64,000 bases of DNA from Halopiger aswanensis (GTDB lineage Archaea; Halobacteriota; Halobacteria; Halobacteriales; Natrialbaceae), in assembly GCF_003610195.1 (NCBI RefSeq), contig NZ_RAPO01000004.1:496001-560000 (forward strand), written 5' to 3'. Shown here piece after piece: positions 17,435 through 25,921 of this stretch (positions are counted from its first letter, which is position 1; the number at the start of each line of letters is the position of its first letter). Below the pieces are notes generated by a model, which searched no databases, was not told the DNA's origin, and saw nothing but the letters and a program-made list of their open reading frames with translations. Position numbers and translations under genes: made by a program.

Positions 17435-18208
17435 ATGCTTCCAATCCCGCTCGAGCTGTTCTGTCTCCTTATCGTCATCTCTCTCGTCGCCGGGATCGGA
17501 TGTACGACGACTGGTGCGGGTGGAATACTCGTTACGATCTCGCTCTACGTGTTCACATCGCTTTCATCCGCGGAAATCGCCGGGACTGCACATATTGTCT
17601 TCATCGCTGTCGGGATCGTCGGGGCGATTGGGTTCACGCGGTCGGGTGAACTACTCGGGACCGACGGACGTGCGTTAGCGGCGATTCTCAGCGGAACGAG
17701 CATCCTCGGCGCCCTCACTGGCGCATATGTGAACGCCTACATCTCACACCAGTTGTTCAGCATTCTCCTCGGCACGCTGACGGTCATAATCGGCAGTGTG
17801 CTGTTCTACGGGCAAATCCGCGATCTCCCAGCCGTCGTTACTGTTGACGTCAGTGTGACGAGCGGCCGTCTCGCGTTCAGTGGCGTCGGCTTGTTTCTCG
17901 GACTTACCTCGGGAATTGTGGGTATCGGTGGCCCGATACTTGCAGTCCCAGTACTGGTGACGCTGGGTGTTCCACTGTTACTGTCTTTAGGCGTGGCGCA
18001 GGTGCAGGCGATTTTCATCTCGGGATTCGCGGCGAGCGGATACGTTCTACAGGATGCGATCTCGCCGTTCTTCGCGACCCTCACGACGGTTCCGGCTATC
18101 ATCGGGGCCGTAAGTGGTTGGGTCCTCGCACACCACGTCGATCCCGATCATCTAGAACTGGTTCTCAGTATCGTACTGCTTCCGTTGGGACTGTACTTGC
18201 TCACGTAG
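17435..18208 (+). CDS. TauE/SafE-family (DUF81) anion permease
   Basis: Membrane protein of 257 residues, TauE/SafE family, with about eight hydrophobic helices. The two diagnostic repeats are visible: CTTTGAGGILVTISLYVF near the N-terminus and SGIVGIGGPILAVPVLVTLG in the middle. Members export or import sulfite, sulfoacetate or other organosulfur anions, but most are uncharacterised. The start at 17435 (MLPIPLELFCLL) is set by hydrophobicity; the longer frame runs through the MATE gene out of phase. It is 77 bp after MATE on the same strand, so possibly co-transcribed. No sulfur-metabolism gene is next to it. Confidence 0.88.
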   Translation: MLPIPLELFCLLIVISLVAGIGCTTTGAGGILVTISLYVFTSLSSAEIAGTAHIVFIAVGIVGAIGFTRSGELLGTDGRALAAILSGTSILGALTGAYVNAYISHQLFSILLGTLTVIIGSVLFYGQIRDLPAVVTVDVSVTSGRLAFSGVGLFLGLTSGIVGIGGPILAVPVLVTLGVPLLLSLGVAQVQAIFISGFAASGYVLQDAISPFFATLTTVPAIIGAVSGWVLAHHVDPDHLELVLSIVLLPLGLYLLT

Positions 18209-18354
18209 TCCAAGCCGGTATCTACTATCGACTTCTCTGCAGCAGCATCGTTGCCCCTGAGCGGCGGGTCGATCCACACTCGTCTTCGTACTGCTAACTG
18301 CGATGGGCTGGGAGCTGCTCGAGTGTGCCGCCAAAAGCAAAAGCCGAAAGCCGA

Positions 18355-18604
18355 AAGCGAGTTGCGAAGGCGCTTTCGCAATGCGTGGGACAGACCACGG
18401 CAAGTGGGCTTGGTGGGTGGAAGGTGGGTGGTGCGTGAATCGGCTGAGGGTGCGGCCACTGTTCCTGACCGCACCCGTCATTTGGCGGGGGTGAATAATA
18501 AAGCGCGGAACGCGCTCCTACATTCTGGGAATGGTCGAAACCGGCCCGCTACGAGCGGGCCTCGGCGAGTAAGCCGTTGGCCGATCGGCACTCGTAATCG
18601 AGTG
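18355..18604. ncRNA. Candidate structured non-coding RNA (hairpin cluster)
   Basis: In the gap after the TauE gene, five perfect stem-loops occur within about 250 nt: TTGCGAA/TTCGCAA (18362-18381), GGGTGCGG/CCGCACCC (18448-18476, extendable by three pairs), AGCGCG-GAA-CGCGCT (18502-18516), GGCCCGCT-ACG-AGCGGGCC (18543-18561) and CACTCG-TAAT-CGAGTG (18589-18604). A G-rich direct repeat GGTGGGTGG occurs twice at 18412-18431. RNase P and SRP RNA signature sequences were not found. The strand is undetermined because perfect stems fold on either. This is inference from structure only and the identity is unknown. Confidence 0.4.
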
Positions 18605-18676
18605 AACCGTAGTTCGCGTCTGCGGGCACGAAACGTCGTCGCTACTGACGGTCTCGGAATCCACCCCGGTTCTCCG

Positions 18677-18853
18677 TTACGGGAGATACGTTTCTTCACA
18701 CTGTCTACACACCCACAGTCCGTACGCCTCCGTCGTGAGTGTCCGTACGCGACAGAGTTCGCATTCCTGTCGATTCCGGATGCGCTCTAGCATATCGGCG
18801 ACGGTCGTCCGCCGCGTCGACGAGACATCTCGGGGCTGAAATCCGGGAACCAT
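18677..18853 (-). CDS. Small zinc-finger protein, 58 aa
   Basis: Basic-to-neutral protein of 58 residues with CELC and CRQC knuckles about 20 residues apart, forming one treble-clef or ribbon-like zinc site. The spacer TTEAYGLWV is typical of haloarchaeal small zinc fingers. The start at 18853 (MVPGFQPRDVSS) is preferred to the first ATG at 18892. It stands alone, downstream of the polytopic membrane protein gene on the same strand and beside the hairpin-rich stretch. Function is unknown; nucleic-acid or protein binding is likely. Confidence 0.7.
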   Translation of the reverse strand: MVPGFQPRDVSSTRRTTVADMLERIRNRQECELCRVRTLTTEAYGLWVCRQCEETYLP

Positions 18854-18998
18854 AGCACCGTAACTAGCGAATCCGGTGGAAAGAGGGTTCACCCTTCGTC
18901 GTCACGCAGACGCGGTGAAGTACCTCGGGGACAAGCCCCGAGCCGCTCGTCCTGCACAGCCTGTAGAGCACTCGAGGTTCAGATTTCGAGCCGGCGGG

Positions 18999-20198
18999 TC
19001 AAACCTCGAGTTCGAAGTTCGCGAACCGACCGACTACGAGGTAGAGATAGCCGATTGCCCCGAGGAGTGAGAGGCCGATCCCGAACGATCGGACGAGTTC
19101 GAGTTGACCGGCAATACCGAGACCCTGTGCGGCGACACCCACAGCTAGCGCCCCGATCGTCGCCGCGACGCCTCGAGCCGTCGCGCCGGGGACCCGACCG
19201 GTAGCGACTGGGAAAAACTGGAACGCGTAGCCGGTGATCGTCAGCGGGAAGAACCCAGCGAGGACGAACGTTCGGTGTAGCAGGAGCGCGTTTCGGACGC
19301 CGTTGCCGAGCAGAAGCGATCCCGACGCCACAACCGCGAGCACTCCTGCCAGAGCGCCGAACGCGATACCGGAGAGTTCGACGCGCGAGCGATCGGTCCG
19401 GACTGCGACGAACGCGATGACCGCCGCGTAACAGCCCATCGCAACTGCCGCCGACCCGGCGCCGATCCGAAACCACGGCCCCTGCCAGCGGACGGTTCCG
19501 AGCAACCCTGGAGCGACCACGCCGGACAGGAGAAGGAGCCAGACGAGCGACCGCGGCGGCGTGACGTGGTAAAAGCCGACCAGTAGTCGAGCGCCGAGTG
19601 CGAAGACCAACAGGGCACCGAACCCGATCGCGTAGTAGTGGCTCACCTGCGCCGGTCGGATCGAGCCGTCCGTAAGTCCGAGCAGTGGCGTCACCTCGAG
19701 GAGAGCGATCGTCCCGACGAGAAGATAGCCGACCGCGACCGGGAGTACGGCTGTCGCGAGTCGCGTCGACCGCTGCGGCCGATCGCCGAACCGGAGGACG
19801 GCCGCCGGCTCCGTGACGAGAACTGGTCCAATCGTCGCGAGCAGTGCGCCGACGAACGTCGCGACGCCGAGCGCCCAGAGGGCCGCGCCGGCGGTAAACA
19901 GCGTCCCGATGCCGTCGCGAATCCATCCGCCGACGATCAGGGCGGCGCCGAGATATGCGAGCCCGAAGTGAAATCCGGCGAGTCGGTAATCCACGAGCGT
20001 TCGACCCGCGTACGCCGGCAGGAGGAGATACCCCATTCCGAAGATCATCGGACAGACGAAGCCGAACAACCCGATGAGGACGGCCGTTCGGTGGCCTGTG
20101 CCAACGAGCGGCGCCGGAAGAAACGCGACGAACGCGCCGGCACTGGCGATCGTAAACCGCTGCGTCCACCGTCGGAGACCGGCCGACCCCGCATTCAT
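18999..20198 (-). CDS. Polytopic membrane protein, possibly haem-binding (NnrS/haem-copper-oxidase-like)
   Basis: Integral membrane protein of 399 residues with about twelve helices and very little soluble sequence. Histidines occur inside or at the ends of helices: GTGHRTAVL, GFHFGLAYLG, QVSHYYAIGFGALLVFALG and LLHRTFVLAGFFPLTITGY. This pattern recalls NnrS and the subunit-I fold of haem-copper oxidases, but the canonical copper and tyrosine ligands are not evident, so the assignment is tentative. It is a single gene; a 13-bp palindrome lies 34 bp upstream of the ATG. Function could be nitric-oxide-related or purely structural; I cannot decide. Confidence 0.75.
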   Translation of the reverse strand: MNAGSAGLRRWTQRFTIASAGAFVAFLPAPLVGTGHRTAVLIGLFGFVCPMIFGMGYLLLPAYAGRTLVDYRLAGFHFGLAYLGAALIVGGWIRDGIGTLFTAGAALWALGVATFVGALLATIGPVLVTEPAAVLRFGDRPQRSTRLATAVLPVAVGYLLVGTIALLEVTPLLGLTDGSIRPAQVSHYYAIGFGALLVFALGARLLVGFYHVTPPRSLVWLLLLSGVVAPGLLGTVRWQGPWFRIGAGSAAVAMGCYAAVIAFVAVRTDRSRVELSGIAFGALAGVLAVVASGSLLLGNGVRNALLLHRTFVLAGFFPLTITGYAFQFFPVATGRVPGATARGVAATIGALAVGVAAQGLGIAGQLELVRSFGIGLSLLGAIGYLYLVVGRFANFELEV

Positions 20199-20231
20199 CT
20201 CGATCCTACTCCGTCACGTGGGCGCCATCGT

Positions 20232-20244
20232 TCAAGTAACTTGA
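20232..20244. promoter_or_regulatory. 13-bp palindrome upstream of the polytopic membrane protein
   Basis: TCAAGTAACTTGA is a perfect inverted repeat around a central base, 34 bp upstream of the ATG at 20198. A TATA-like CGTATATGTG lies just beyond it at about 20247-20256 on the minus strand. The palindrome therefore sits at the expected transcription start, where a repressor would act. Confidence 0.45.
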
Positions 20245-20408
20245 GCGGCACATATACGGACCGACGCATCGAGTAGCTGAGAGAGCGAGAGCCAGGTCAT
20301 CGTCTTCGGTATCGGACCCGATAGCAACGCATCGAGCGCTTCTGTTGGGCCTTCCGGAGGTGGGTACGGAACGTCGGCGGGGCGTTTCCAGAACGTCTTC
20401 CTGTCGAG

Positions 20409-20651
20409 CTATCTAACATCGACGCTCCCGTCTGCCCACACTGTGACGACCCGCCCGCAGTATCCAAATTCGACGAACCCCGATCCCCGCTCGTGCGTCG
20501 ACGTCGGTTCGAACAATCTGTCCAACGCGTCCGGATCGATCACATCCGCTAACAGACACTCGAGGTCGGCCGGGTCGACACCGCTTTTCGCCGCGACCGC
20601 CTCGACGACAGCGACGCTCGGCGGTTTTTCAACCGAATCGTCTCGCGGCAT
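20409..20651 (-). CDS. HalOD1 output-domain protein, 80 aa
   Basis: Small protein matching the haloarchaeal HalOD1 output domain. The core segments are SVAVVEAVAAKSGVDPADL, then DVIDPDALDRLFE, and a C-terminal beta hairpin with GFVEFGYCGRVVTVWADGSVDV. HalOD1 domains occur alone or after receiver/PAS modules and are thought to be signalling outputs, but the mechanism is unknown. The ATG at 20651 is 4 bp downstream of the stop of the winged-helix gene at 20656, so the pair is an operon. The longer frame (145 codons) runs into the neighbour and is rejected. Confidence 0.85.
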   Translation of the reverse strand: MPRDDSVEKPPSVAVVEAVAAKSGVDPADLECLLADVIDPDALDRLFEPTSTHERGSGFVEFGYCGRVVTVWADGSVDVR

Positions 20652-20655
20652 TCCC

Positions 20656-21054
20656 CTACTTACGGCAGTTTTCGACCGTCTCCGACAACGTCGACACGTC
20701 AACGAGTTCGGTCGGGTCCGGTAACGCTTCGGCGAGGAGTTCCAGAAGCGGGGTGAACGTAACGTCCCCTTCGTCTCGATCCCACTCGACGACTCCCGAG
20801 TCGGAAAGCATCGGCAGATGAACGTGCTGCAACTCGAGGAACGCATCGTGTTGTTGGTCGGTAGTTACGTCTTCGCTCGGAATCCCGCGTTTGAGTGCGG
20901 CGAGCTCGGCAGCTAACCGAGAAACCGGTACTCGATCACGGTGAGCGAGGAGGTACTGAAGCGCGTGTCGACGGGACGCGTCGGCCAAGATTACGTAGAC
21001 CGTATCGAGGAACTCGGGGCTCTCCAGTCGGTCAACGCTGAGTCGTTCAACCAT
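20656..21054 (-). CDS. Winged-helix regulator (haloarchaeal DUF7344-like)
   Basis: Predicted DNA-binding protein of 132 residues. The fold is an ArsR-like winged helix: DTVYVILADASRRHALQYL, then RVPVSRLAAELAAL, a wing region with HDAFLELQHVHLPMLSDSG and VVEWDRDEGDVTFTP. This is the layout of haloarchaeal proteins usually called DUF7344, which sit beside HalOD1 genes. The HalOD1 gene follows after 4 bp on the same strand. The protein probably regulates transcription, perhaps together with HalOD1; targets are unknown. Confidence 0.85.
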   Translation of the reverse strand: MVERLSVDRLESPEFLDTVYVILADASRRHALQYLLAHRDRVPVSRLAAELAALKRGIPSEDVTTDQQHDAFLELQHVHLPMLSDSGVVEWDRDEGDVTFTPLLELLAEALPDPTELVDVSTLSETVENCRK

Positions 21055-21144
21055 GATCCGTAATGGAGTAGAACTCCGAAAGCCTTCGCTCCGTACTACT
21101 CATGGCCTTTATCTTCGTAGTACTGCTTGACCTGAATATCGGCA

Positions 21145-21804
21145 TTACGGGTTTCCGCTTCCGGATTGAAGCAACGCGGCGCGAAGGACTTTGTCCGCTC
21201 CTCGACGCACCCGTTCGGAGAGTGCCTGCACTGAGACGTCGAGTTCTGCAGCGAGTTCGGCGTACTCGACTTCCCGAGGGACTTTGAAGTAGCCGCGCTC
21301 GACCGCGAGCGCGAGCGCTTCGTGCTGTGCATCGGTCAGATCGAAGTCGTGACCGTTGGGTGGACGCTCGGCGAGCGAGGAAACGCGGTTGAGCCGATAT
21401 GTGATATTGTGTTCGGCACAGTACCGGTTGAACCGAGCGAGTCCGGAGTGATCCTCAAACCGAATTCGAAATAACCACTCCTCGTCGCTGTGCGCCTCGA
21501 GTATCGTGGCATTGGTGTTCGTGATCCCGGTAATCAACTGTTCGGCCGGATCTTCCCACACGATCTTGTAGAGCGCCCGATCGTCGTACTGGTCGAGGAC
21601 GGAGATCGATTTGACGTTCGGACTCTCCTCCATCGCGGTCTCGAACGTCTCGAGATCGCTCCCGTAGCCCCAGATATAGGGCATGATCCGTTTTTCGGCG
21701 GGTACCACACGTTCGAGTTCGACCGAGAGACCGTCGTGTTCGGCGATGATCTGCCCGAGGAGAAATTGATCGGCTTGAATCGAAATTTCGGCGATAATAG
21801 TCAT
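21145..21804 (-). CDS. HTH-10 (bat-type) regulator, divergent from a cupin gene
   Basis: Regulator of 219 residues. The C-terminal HTH-10 domain reads LTDAQHEALALAVERGYFK, then VEYAELAAELDVSVQALSERVRRGADKVL. The N-terminal 150 residues are the usual bacterioopsin-activator sensory module, starting MTIIAEISIQADQFLLGQII, the common opening of this subfamily. The ATG at 21804 has TCTATTACCTAG about 25 nt upstream, fitting a leaderless transcript; the longer frame is rejected. It is divergent from the cupin gene, with 119 bp between the starts, so it may regulate that gene. Confidence 0.92.
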   Translation of the reverse strand: MTIIAEISIQADQFLLGQIIAEHDGLSVELERVVPAEKRIMPYIWGYGSDLETFETAMEESPNVKSISVLDQYDDRALYKIVWEDPAEQLITGITNTNATILEAHSDEEWLFRIRFEDHSGLARFNRYCAEHNITYRLNRVSSLAERPPNGHDFDLTDAQHEALALAVERGYFKVPREVEYAELAAELDVSVQALSERVRRGADKVLRAALLQSGSGNP

Positions 21805-21923
21805 GGGGTGGATAGGCGTCACTAGGTAATAGACGCTCCTCACTCGCTCAGATCGATCACTTCGCGTTCGTGCTCGGTCACCTCACTGATATTTTATCTC
21901 GTTGTAAGCCGTCTGTACGTGTG

Positions 21924-22415
21924 ATGAGTGCACATACCACATCCAATCAGAAGTACGACGTCGATCTCGGTAAACTGGGGGCGAAACTGGAGATCGCTCG
22001 GACTGAAAACGAGGCGGACGTCGCCATCGTCGAACATACGCTTCCGCCGCACACGCTCGCCGCCCCACTCCACCGACACAGTCGCGAAGACGAGATCTCT
22101 TACGTACTGGAAGGTGAGATGACCGTGCTTGCTGGCGACGAAATCTGGACCGTCCCTGCGGACGAAGCTACCGTCAAGGGCCGAAACGTCTGGCACACCT
22201 TCTGGAACGCAACCGACGAACCGCTCCGGTTCCTCGAGATCATCGCACCCGGCGAGTTCTCCGAGTTCTTTGCAGAGATCGCACGCGTTTACCCGGTCGA
22301 CCCCACGGACGAGGAGGCGCTCGCTCGCTTCGAAGAGATTTGCGAGCGGTACGGCTTCGAGGCCGACTTGGAAAGCGTTCCGACGCTCTGCGAGGAGCAC
22401 GGACTCCAGATATAG
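21924..22415 (+). CDS. Cupin-domain protein, 163 aa
   Basis: Single cupin of 163 residues. The conserved barrel carries metal-ligand histidines in APLHRHSREDEISYVLEG, with the later motif at NVWHTFWN. A C-terminal helical extension follows (DEEALARFEEICERYGFE). Such cupins are dioxygenases, isomerases or sensors; the activity is not predictable here. A TATA-like GATATTTTATC near 21888-21898 is about 30 nt upstream of the ATG, implying leaderless translation. It lies divergent from an HTH-10 regulator, a common regulator-target arrangement. Confidence 0.87.
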   Translation: MSAHTTSNQKYDVDLGKLGAKLEIARTENEADVAIVEHTLPPHTLAAPLHRHSREDEISYVLEGEMTVLAGDEIWTVPADEATVKGRNVWHTFWNATDEPLRFLEIIAPGEFSEFFAEIARVYPVDPTDEEALARFEEICERYGFEADLESVPTLCEEHGLQI

Positions 22416-22684
22416 AGAGACTATCGACCCAGCCTCAAGGACTCTTCTTGTATCTCACCCCTATTTTTGACCGAGTCAGGAAGTAAGGGATGGCCGACAC
22501 AGATCAGTGCGTCGCTCAACGGGTGAGAGAAACATATAGCCATTTAGTGACAGAGAATCGGTTATCCATCTGTTTGCAACCGGTGACTCGCTATCATCGG
22601 CTGCAATTAGGTCGTGTACTGGGGGAATTGCACTAGATACCTATGTCTCGATTCGTCCCGTCCCAGTACGTAGGACGACTAACT

Positions 22685-23773
22685 ATGACAACAGGGACTC
22701 GTACGCCAGCAGAATCGATTGATGAAGAGAAACTAGATGAACTCGTCGGAACGACCGTAAACGACCTCGGCGGTGCGGTCCAAGCTGCGCTAGCCGAGAT
22801 CGGCGACCGGCTCGGTCTCTATAGAGCAATTGCCGACGCCGGCCCGCTCACGTCCGTCGAACTGGCCGAACGGACCGATACTGCGGAACGCTACGTCCGC
22901 GAGTGGTTGCGCGCACAAGCCGCTGGCGGGTACGTGACTTATGATCCCGAGACTGAACGCTACAGCCTCTCTCCAGAACAGAGGGCCGTGTTAGCTGATG
23001 AGGATAGTCCGGCGTTTATGCTAGGCGGCTTCCAGGGGATGAACACCGTCCTTGCCGACGTGCAAGACGACATCGAAGCGGCATTTCGGACGGGCGATGG
23101 TGTGGGATGGCACGAGCATCATCCAGAACTGTTTCCAGCCACGGAGCGGTTCTTCAAACCCGGCTACGCGGCCAGTCTGGTAAGTGAGTGGCTTCCATCA
23201 CTGGAGGGAGTAGATACAAAGCTGAAAAACGGCGCACGCGTGGCCGACGTCGGCTGTGGCTACGGCGCAACGACGATCCTCATGGCCGAGGGGTATCCGG
23301 ACTCGACGTTCGTCGGCATCGATTATCACGACCACTCGATAGAGATGGCGCGCGAGCGCGCCAATGAGGCCGGTGTCGGCGACCGCGTTGACTTCGAAGT
23401 GGCGACAGCTGAGGAGTACAACGGAACGAAATACGACCTGGTAACCATATTCGACGCCTTCCATGACATGGGTGATCCCGTCAGCGTAGCGGCGCACGTT
23501 CGGGAGACGCTCTCCGACGATGGGACGTTGATGTTGATCGAACCGTACGCCAACGATCGAGTCGAGAACAATCTAAATCCGGTTGGGCGAGTATTCTACG
23601 GCTTCTCGACGATGTTCTGTACGCCGAACTCGCTCGATCAGGGCGGAAATCCTGCACTCGGTGCACAAGCGGGCGAGGAACGGCTGCGCGAGGTGGTTAC
23701 CGAAGGTGGTTTCACCCGATTCCGGCGGGCGGCTGAAACACCGTTCAATCTGGTACTCGAAGTCAGGCCGTGA
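22685..23773 (+). CDS. Class I SAM-dependent methyltransferase with N-terminal winged helix
   Basis: Methyltransferase of 362 residues. The first 110 residues are a dimerisation/winged-helix domain (AALAEIGDRLGLYRAI, LTSVELAERTDTAERYVREW), followed by a Rossmann domain with motif I VADVGCGYGATTILMAEGY, the acidic ribose contact VGIDYHDHS and motif IV DLVTIFDAFHDMG. The architecture matches O-/N-methyltransferases of secondary metabolism found in actinobacteria. The start at 22685 (MTTGTRTPAES) is preferred to the earlier ATG at 22643. The FAD-oxidoreductase gene follows on the same strand after 139 bp, suggesting a joint modification pathway. The base composition is more mixed than in flanking genes, hinting at transfer. 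Confidence 0.9.
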   Translation: MTTGTRTPAESIDEEKLDELVGTTVNDLGGAVQAALAEIGDRLGLYRAIADAGPLTSVELAERTDTAERYVREWLRAQAAGGYVTYDPETERYSLSPEQRAVLADEDSPAFMLGGFQGMNTVLADVQDDIEAAFRTGDGVGWHEHHPELFPATERFFKPGYAASLVSEWLPSLEGVDTKLKNGARVADVGCGYGATTILMAEGYPDSTFVGIDYHDHSIEMARERANEAGVGDRVDFEVATAEEYNGTKYDLVTIFDAFHDMGDPVSVAAHVRETLSDDGTLMLIEPYANDRVENNLNPVGRVFYGFSTMFCTPNSLDQGGNPALGAQAGEERLREVVTEGGFTRFRRAAETPFNLVLEVRP

Positions 23774-23912
23774 TGGTATCCCCGCCTTCTGAACGAGCGG
23801 TCGGGAGAGATCGCCCAAAACCTCGCTCAGTACCCGATCGGTGCGAATGCGAACTCATCGCGACTCCCGAAAATGGCTGCTCGCGAGGTCAACAGATCCG
23901 GGAACAGATATC

Positions 23913-25262
23913 ATGACCTTGGCAACGGTACCACGTTACAACAGTAACCAATCGGGAAAGAGGCGGGGTAACGCGGTGGTGAGTGGAGCGAGTATGGCCG
24001 GGCTACTCGCAGCTCGCATTTTAGCTGATAGATTTAGCGAAGTCACGATCATCGAACGAGATCAACTGCCCACCGAGCCCGTTGTACGCCGAGGAGTACC
24101 CCAAGGCGCGCATCCTCACGCACTACTCGAAGCCGGGCGGGCAACGCTGGAAGACCTGTTCCCCGGGTACGGCGAGGATCTCGTCTCGGCCGGAGGCGTC
24201 GCCGTCGATTTCGCCAGCGACGTGAATTTCTACAGTGAAGGTGACTTCCTCGCTCACGGACGAACGCCGATGGAGACGTACTCCGCAACCCGACCCTTGA
24301 TCGAGCAGATTGTCAGACAACGCGTTTCCGATCTCGATGGCGTTCACATTCGCTCGGGTTGCCAGGTCAACGACTATCTCCTTGACGACACGGCGACGAC
24401 CGTGGAAGGCGTGGTTATCCGTGACGGTGGTGATCGAGCGGAAATCGCCGCCGACCTGGTTGTGGATGCCACCGGGCGGACGAGTCGCACGCCGGCGTGG
24501 CTCGAAAACCACGGCTACACGCCGCCGGAGCTAGAGGAGGTGCACATCGACGTGGCCTACAGCACCGCGTTTATCGAGCGACCTACCGACGACCTCCGCA
24601 CATTTCTCGTTCCACCGTCCGCACCGCACACGCGCGGCGGCATGGCTGCACCTGTAGAAGGAAACCGCTGGGTGGTGAGCGTGCATGGCGTCCACGGTGA
24701 CCACCCCCCAACGGACTCGGATGGATTCGTCGAATTCGCAGCGAGCCTGCTGACCCCTGAGGTAAAGTATCTCCTCGACGACCATCGACAGGTCTCCTCG
24801 GCCATCGAGCAGTATCCGTTTCCGACCAATAGACGGTACCGCTATGCGGACCTTGATCAGTTCCCCGAAGGATTGATCGTCATCGGAGACGCGATTGCGA
24901 GCTTCAACCCGATCTACGGACAGGGCATGTCAGTAGCGGCGCTGGAAGCACTCGTGCTTCACCACGCGCTGGCTACGGACAGCACTGAGGGCCTCGCGCT
25001 TCGGTTTTTCGATCGCGCCGAAGAGGTGATCGACACGGCGTGGCGGTTGGCGGTAGGCAGTGACTTCGCGTTTCCGCAGACAACCGGCCCAAAACCGCGT
25101 GGCACTGACGTCATCCGATGGTATCTTTCCCGGCTGACTCAGAAAGCCCACACCGATAGCACGCTGTCCAGCGCGTTCTTTCGGGTGCTGACGATGGAAC
25201 AACCACCGTCCACGCTACTACGTCCGGAAAAAATGTGGCACGTGTTCAAACCGACCGGCTGA
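23913..25262 (+). CDS. FAD-dependent monooxygenase/oxidoreductase
   Basis: Flavoprotein of 449 residues of the PHBH/squalene-epoxidase fold. The FAD-binding Rossmann motif reads VVSGASMAGLLAARIL, then TIIERDQLP; the second FAD motif is VIGDAIASFNPIYGQGM near residue 320. RRGVPQGAHPHALLEAG is characteristic of a subgroup best known from actinobacteria. It likely hydroxylates or epoxidises an aromatic or terpenoid substrate with NAD(P)H. The start at 23913 was chosen because the 24 upstream residues are basic and unlike the family. It pairs with the upstream methyltransferase. The substrate is unknown. Confidence 0.9.
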   Translation: MTLATVPRYNSNQSGKRRGNAVVSGASMAGLLAARILADRFSEVTIIERDQLPTEPVVRRGVPQGAHPHALLEAGRATLEDLFPGYGEDLVSAGGVAVDFASDVNFYSEGDFLAHGRTPMETYSATRPLIEQIVRQRVSDLDGVHIRSGCQVNDYLLDDTATTVEGVVIRDGGDRAEIAADLVVDATGRTSRTPAWLENHGYTPPELEEVHIDVAYSTAFIERPTDDLRTFLVPPSAPHTRGGMAAPVEGNRWVVSVHGVHGDHPPTDSDGFVEFAASLLTPEVKYLLDDHRQVSSAIEQYPFPTNRRYRYADLDQFPEGLIVIGDAIASFNPIYGQGMSVAALEALVLHHALATDSTEGLALRFFDRAEEVIDTAWRLAVGSDFAFPQTTGPKPRGTDVIRWYLSRLTQKAHTDSTLSSAFFRVLTMEQPPSTLLRPEKMWHVFKPTG

Positions 25263-25594
25263 ACTCGCCTGCCATCAGGTAGTGACCGTCACCGGCTAGT
25301 GCTTATTCGTGGGCGAGTCACTCTGTTTCAATCCGGTGGATCACCTCGTCATCATAGCTGGATTACCATTCATAGGTCATGCTATATTCTACCCTCCCAA
25401 CCACGATAATCCTCCACCGGTAGCCAAACCTGCCTGTCGAATCGGGGTGTCCTCGATGAGGCGGAATATTCGGTTCACCACCGACCGTATAGAAGTAGTT
25501 CCCTCCCTCTTTCTGTCATCTATTCACCGTCGCCGGAGGATTGGATCTGGCGGTACTACAGCGGCCCTGGTGGAGAGACTACAAAATAAGGTTG
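25263..25594. other. Intergenic gap of about 330 bp
   Basis: Lies between convergent genes (FAD oxidoreductase and the downstream paralogue of the secreted pair). I see no acidic frame, no repeat and no RNA signature; composition is less GC-rich than in neighbouring genes. Confidence 0.5.
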
Positions 25595-25921
25595 TTACTC
25601 GAGCGAAGTCGAGAAGAGGTTCAGTCGCGAACTGAACATCGACGCGTCTTCGCTGAGCGTTTCACTGTCATCGACACTAAGCGCCTGTCCGCGAACGAAC
25701 AGAACCGTCGTTGGTTCTAACGGGCCGCTGTCGCTCTGATTCCGGACGACGTAGCCGTCGTACTCGTCGGGTTGGGGAATCTCGGGAACGGTCTCTCCCT
25801 CGCTGGTCTGAAGCAGTCGCACCGACGTTGCCTGCTCGAGTTGGGAGACGACGTCGAACGTTGCGCCGGCTTCGTAATCGTAGGTGAAGAGCAGGACGCG
25901 CGCGTCACCATCTTGCACCAT
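25595..25921 (-). CDS. Uncharacterised protein, paralogue of the upstream Tat protein, 108 aa
   Basis: Acidic protein of 108 residues with no signal peptide. It aligns along its whole length with residues about 40-145 of the upstream protein: shared segments include ATFDVVSQLEQATSVRLLQ versus ANFDVIDPLQQGTTVDILQ, IPQPDEYDGYVVR versus ISQPDEWTGHVIR, and FVRGQALSVDDS versus FVRGDRFSRGDS. Its ATG overlaps the stop of that gene as TAATG (1 bp), so translation is coupled. It should fold like its partner but would stay in the cytoplasm unless carried out with the Tat protein. Function is unknown. Confidence 0.78.
   Translation of the reverse strand: MVQDGDARVLLFTYDYEAGATFDVVSQLEQATSVRLLQTSEGETVPEIPQPDEYDGYVVRNQSDSGPLEPTTVLFVRGQALSVDDSETLSEDASMFSSRLNLFSTSLE

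Noticed and set aside
18355-18604. RNase P or SRP RNA
   Set aside because: The conserved GAGGAAAGTCC element of RNase P and the GGAAACC/GGAAGGGAGCAGCC elements of SRP RNA are absent.
18251-18790. 179-codon plus-strand ORF over the hairpin-rich stretch
   Set aside because: Arg-rich, no domain, overlaps the small zinc-finger gene; the region is better explained as non-coding.
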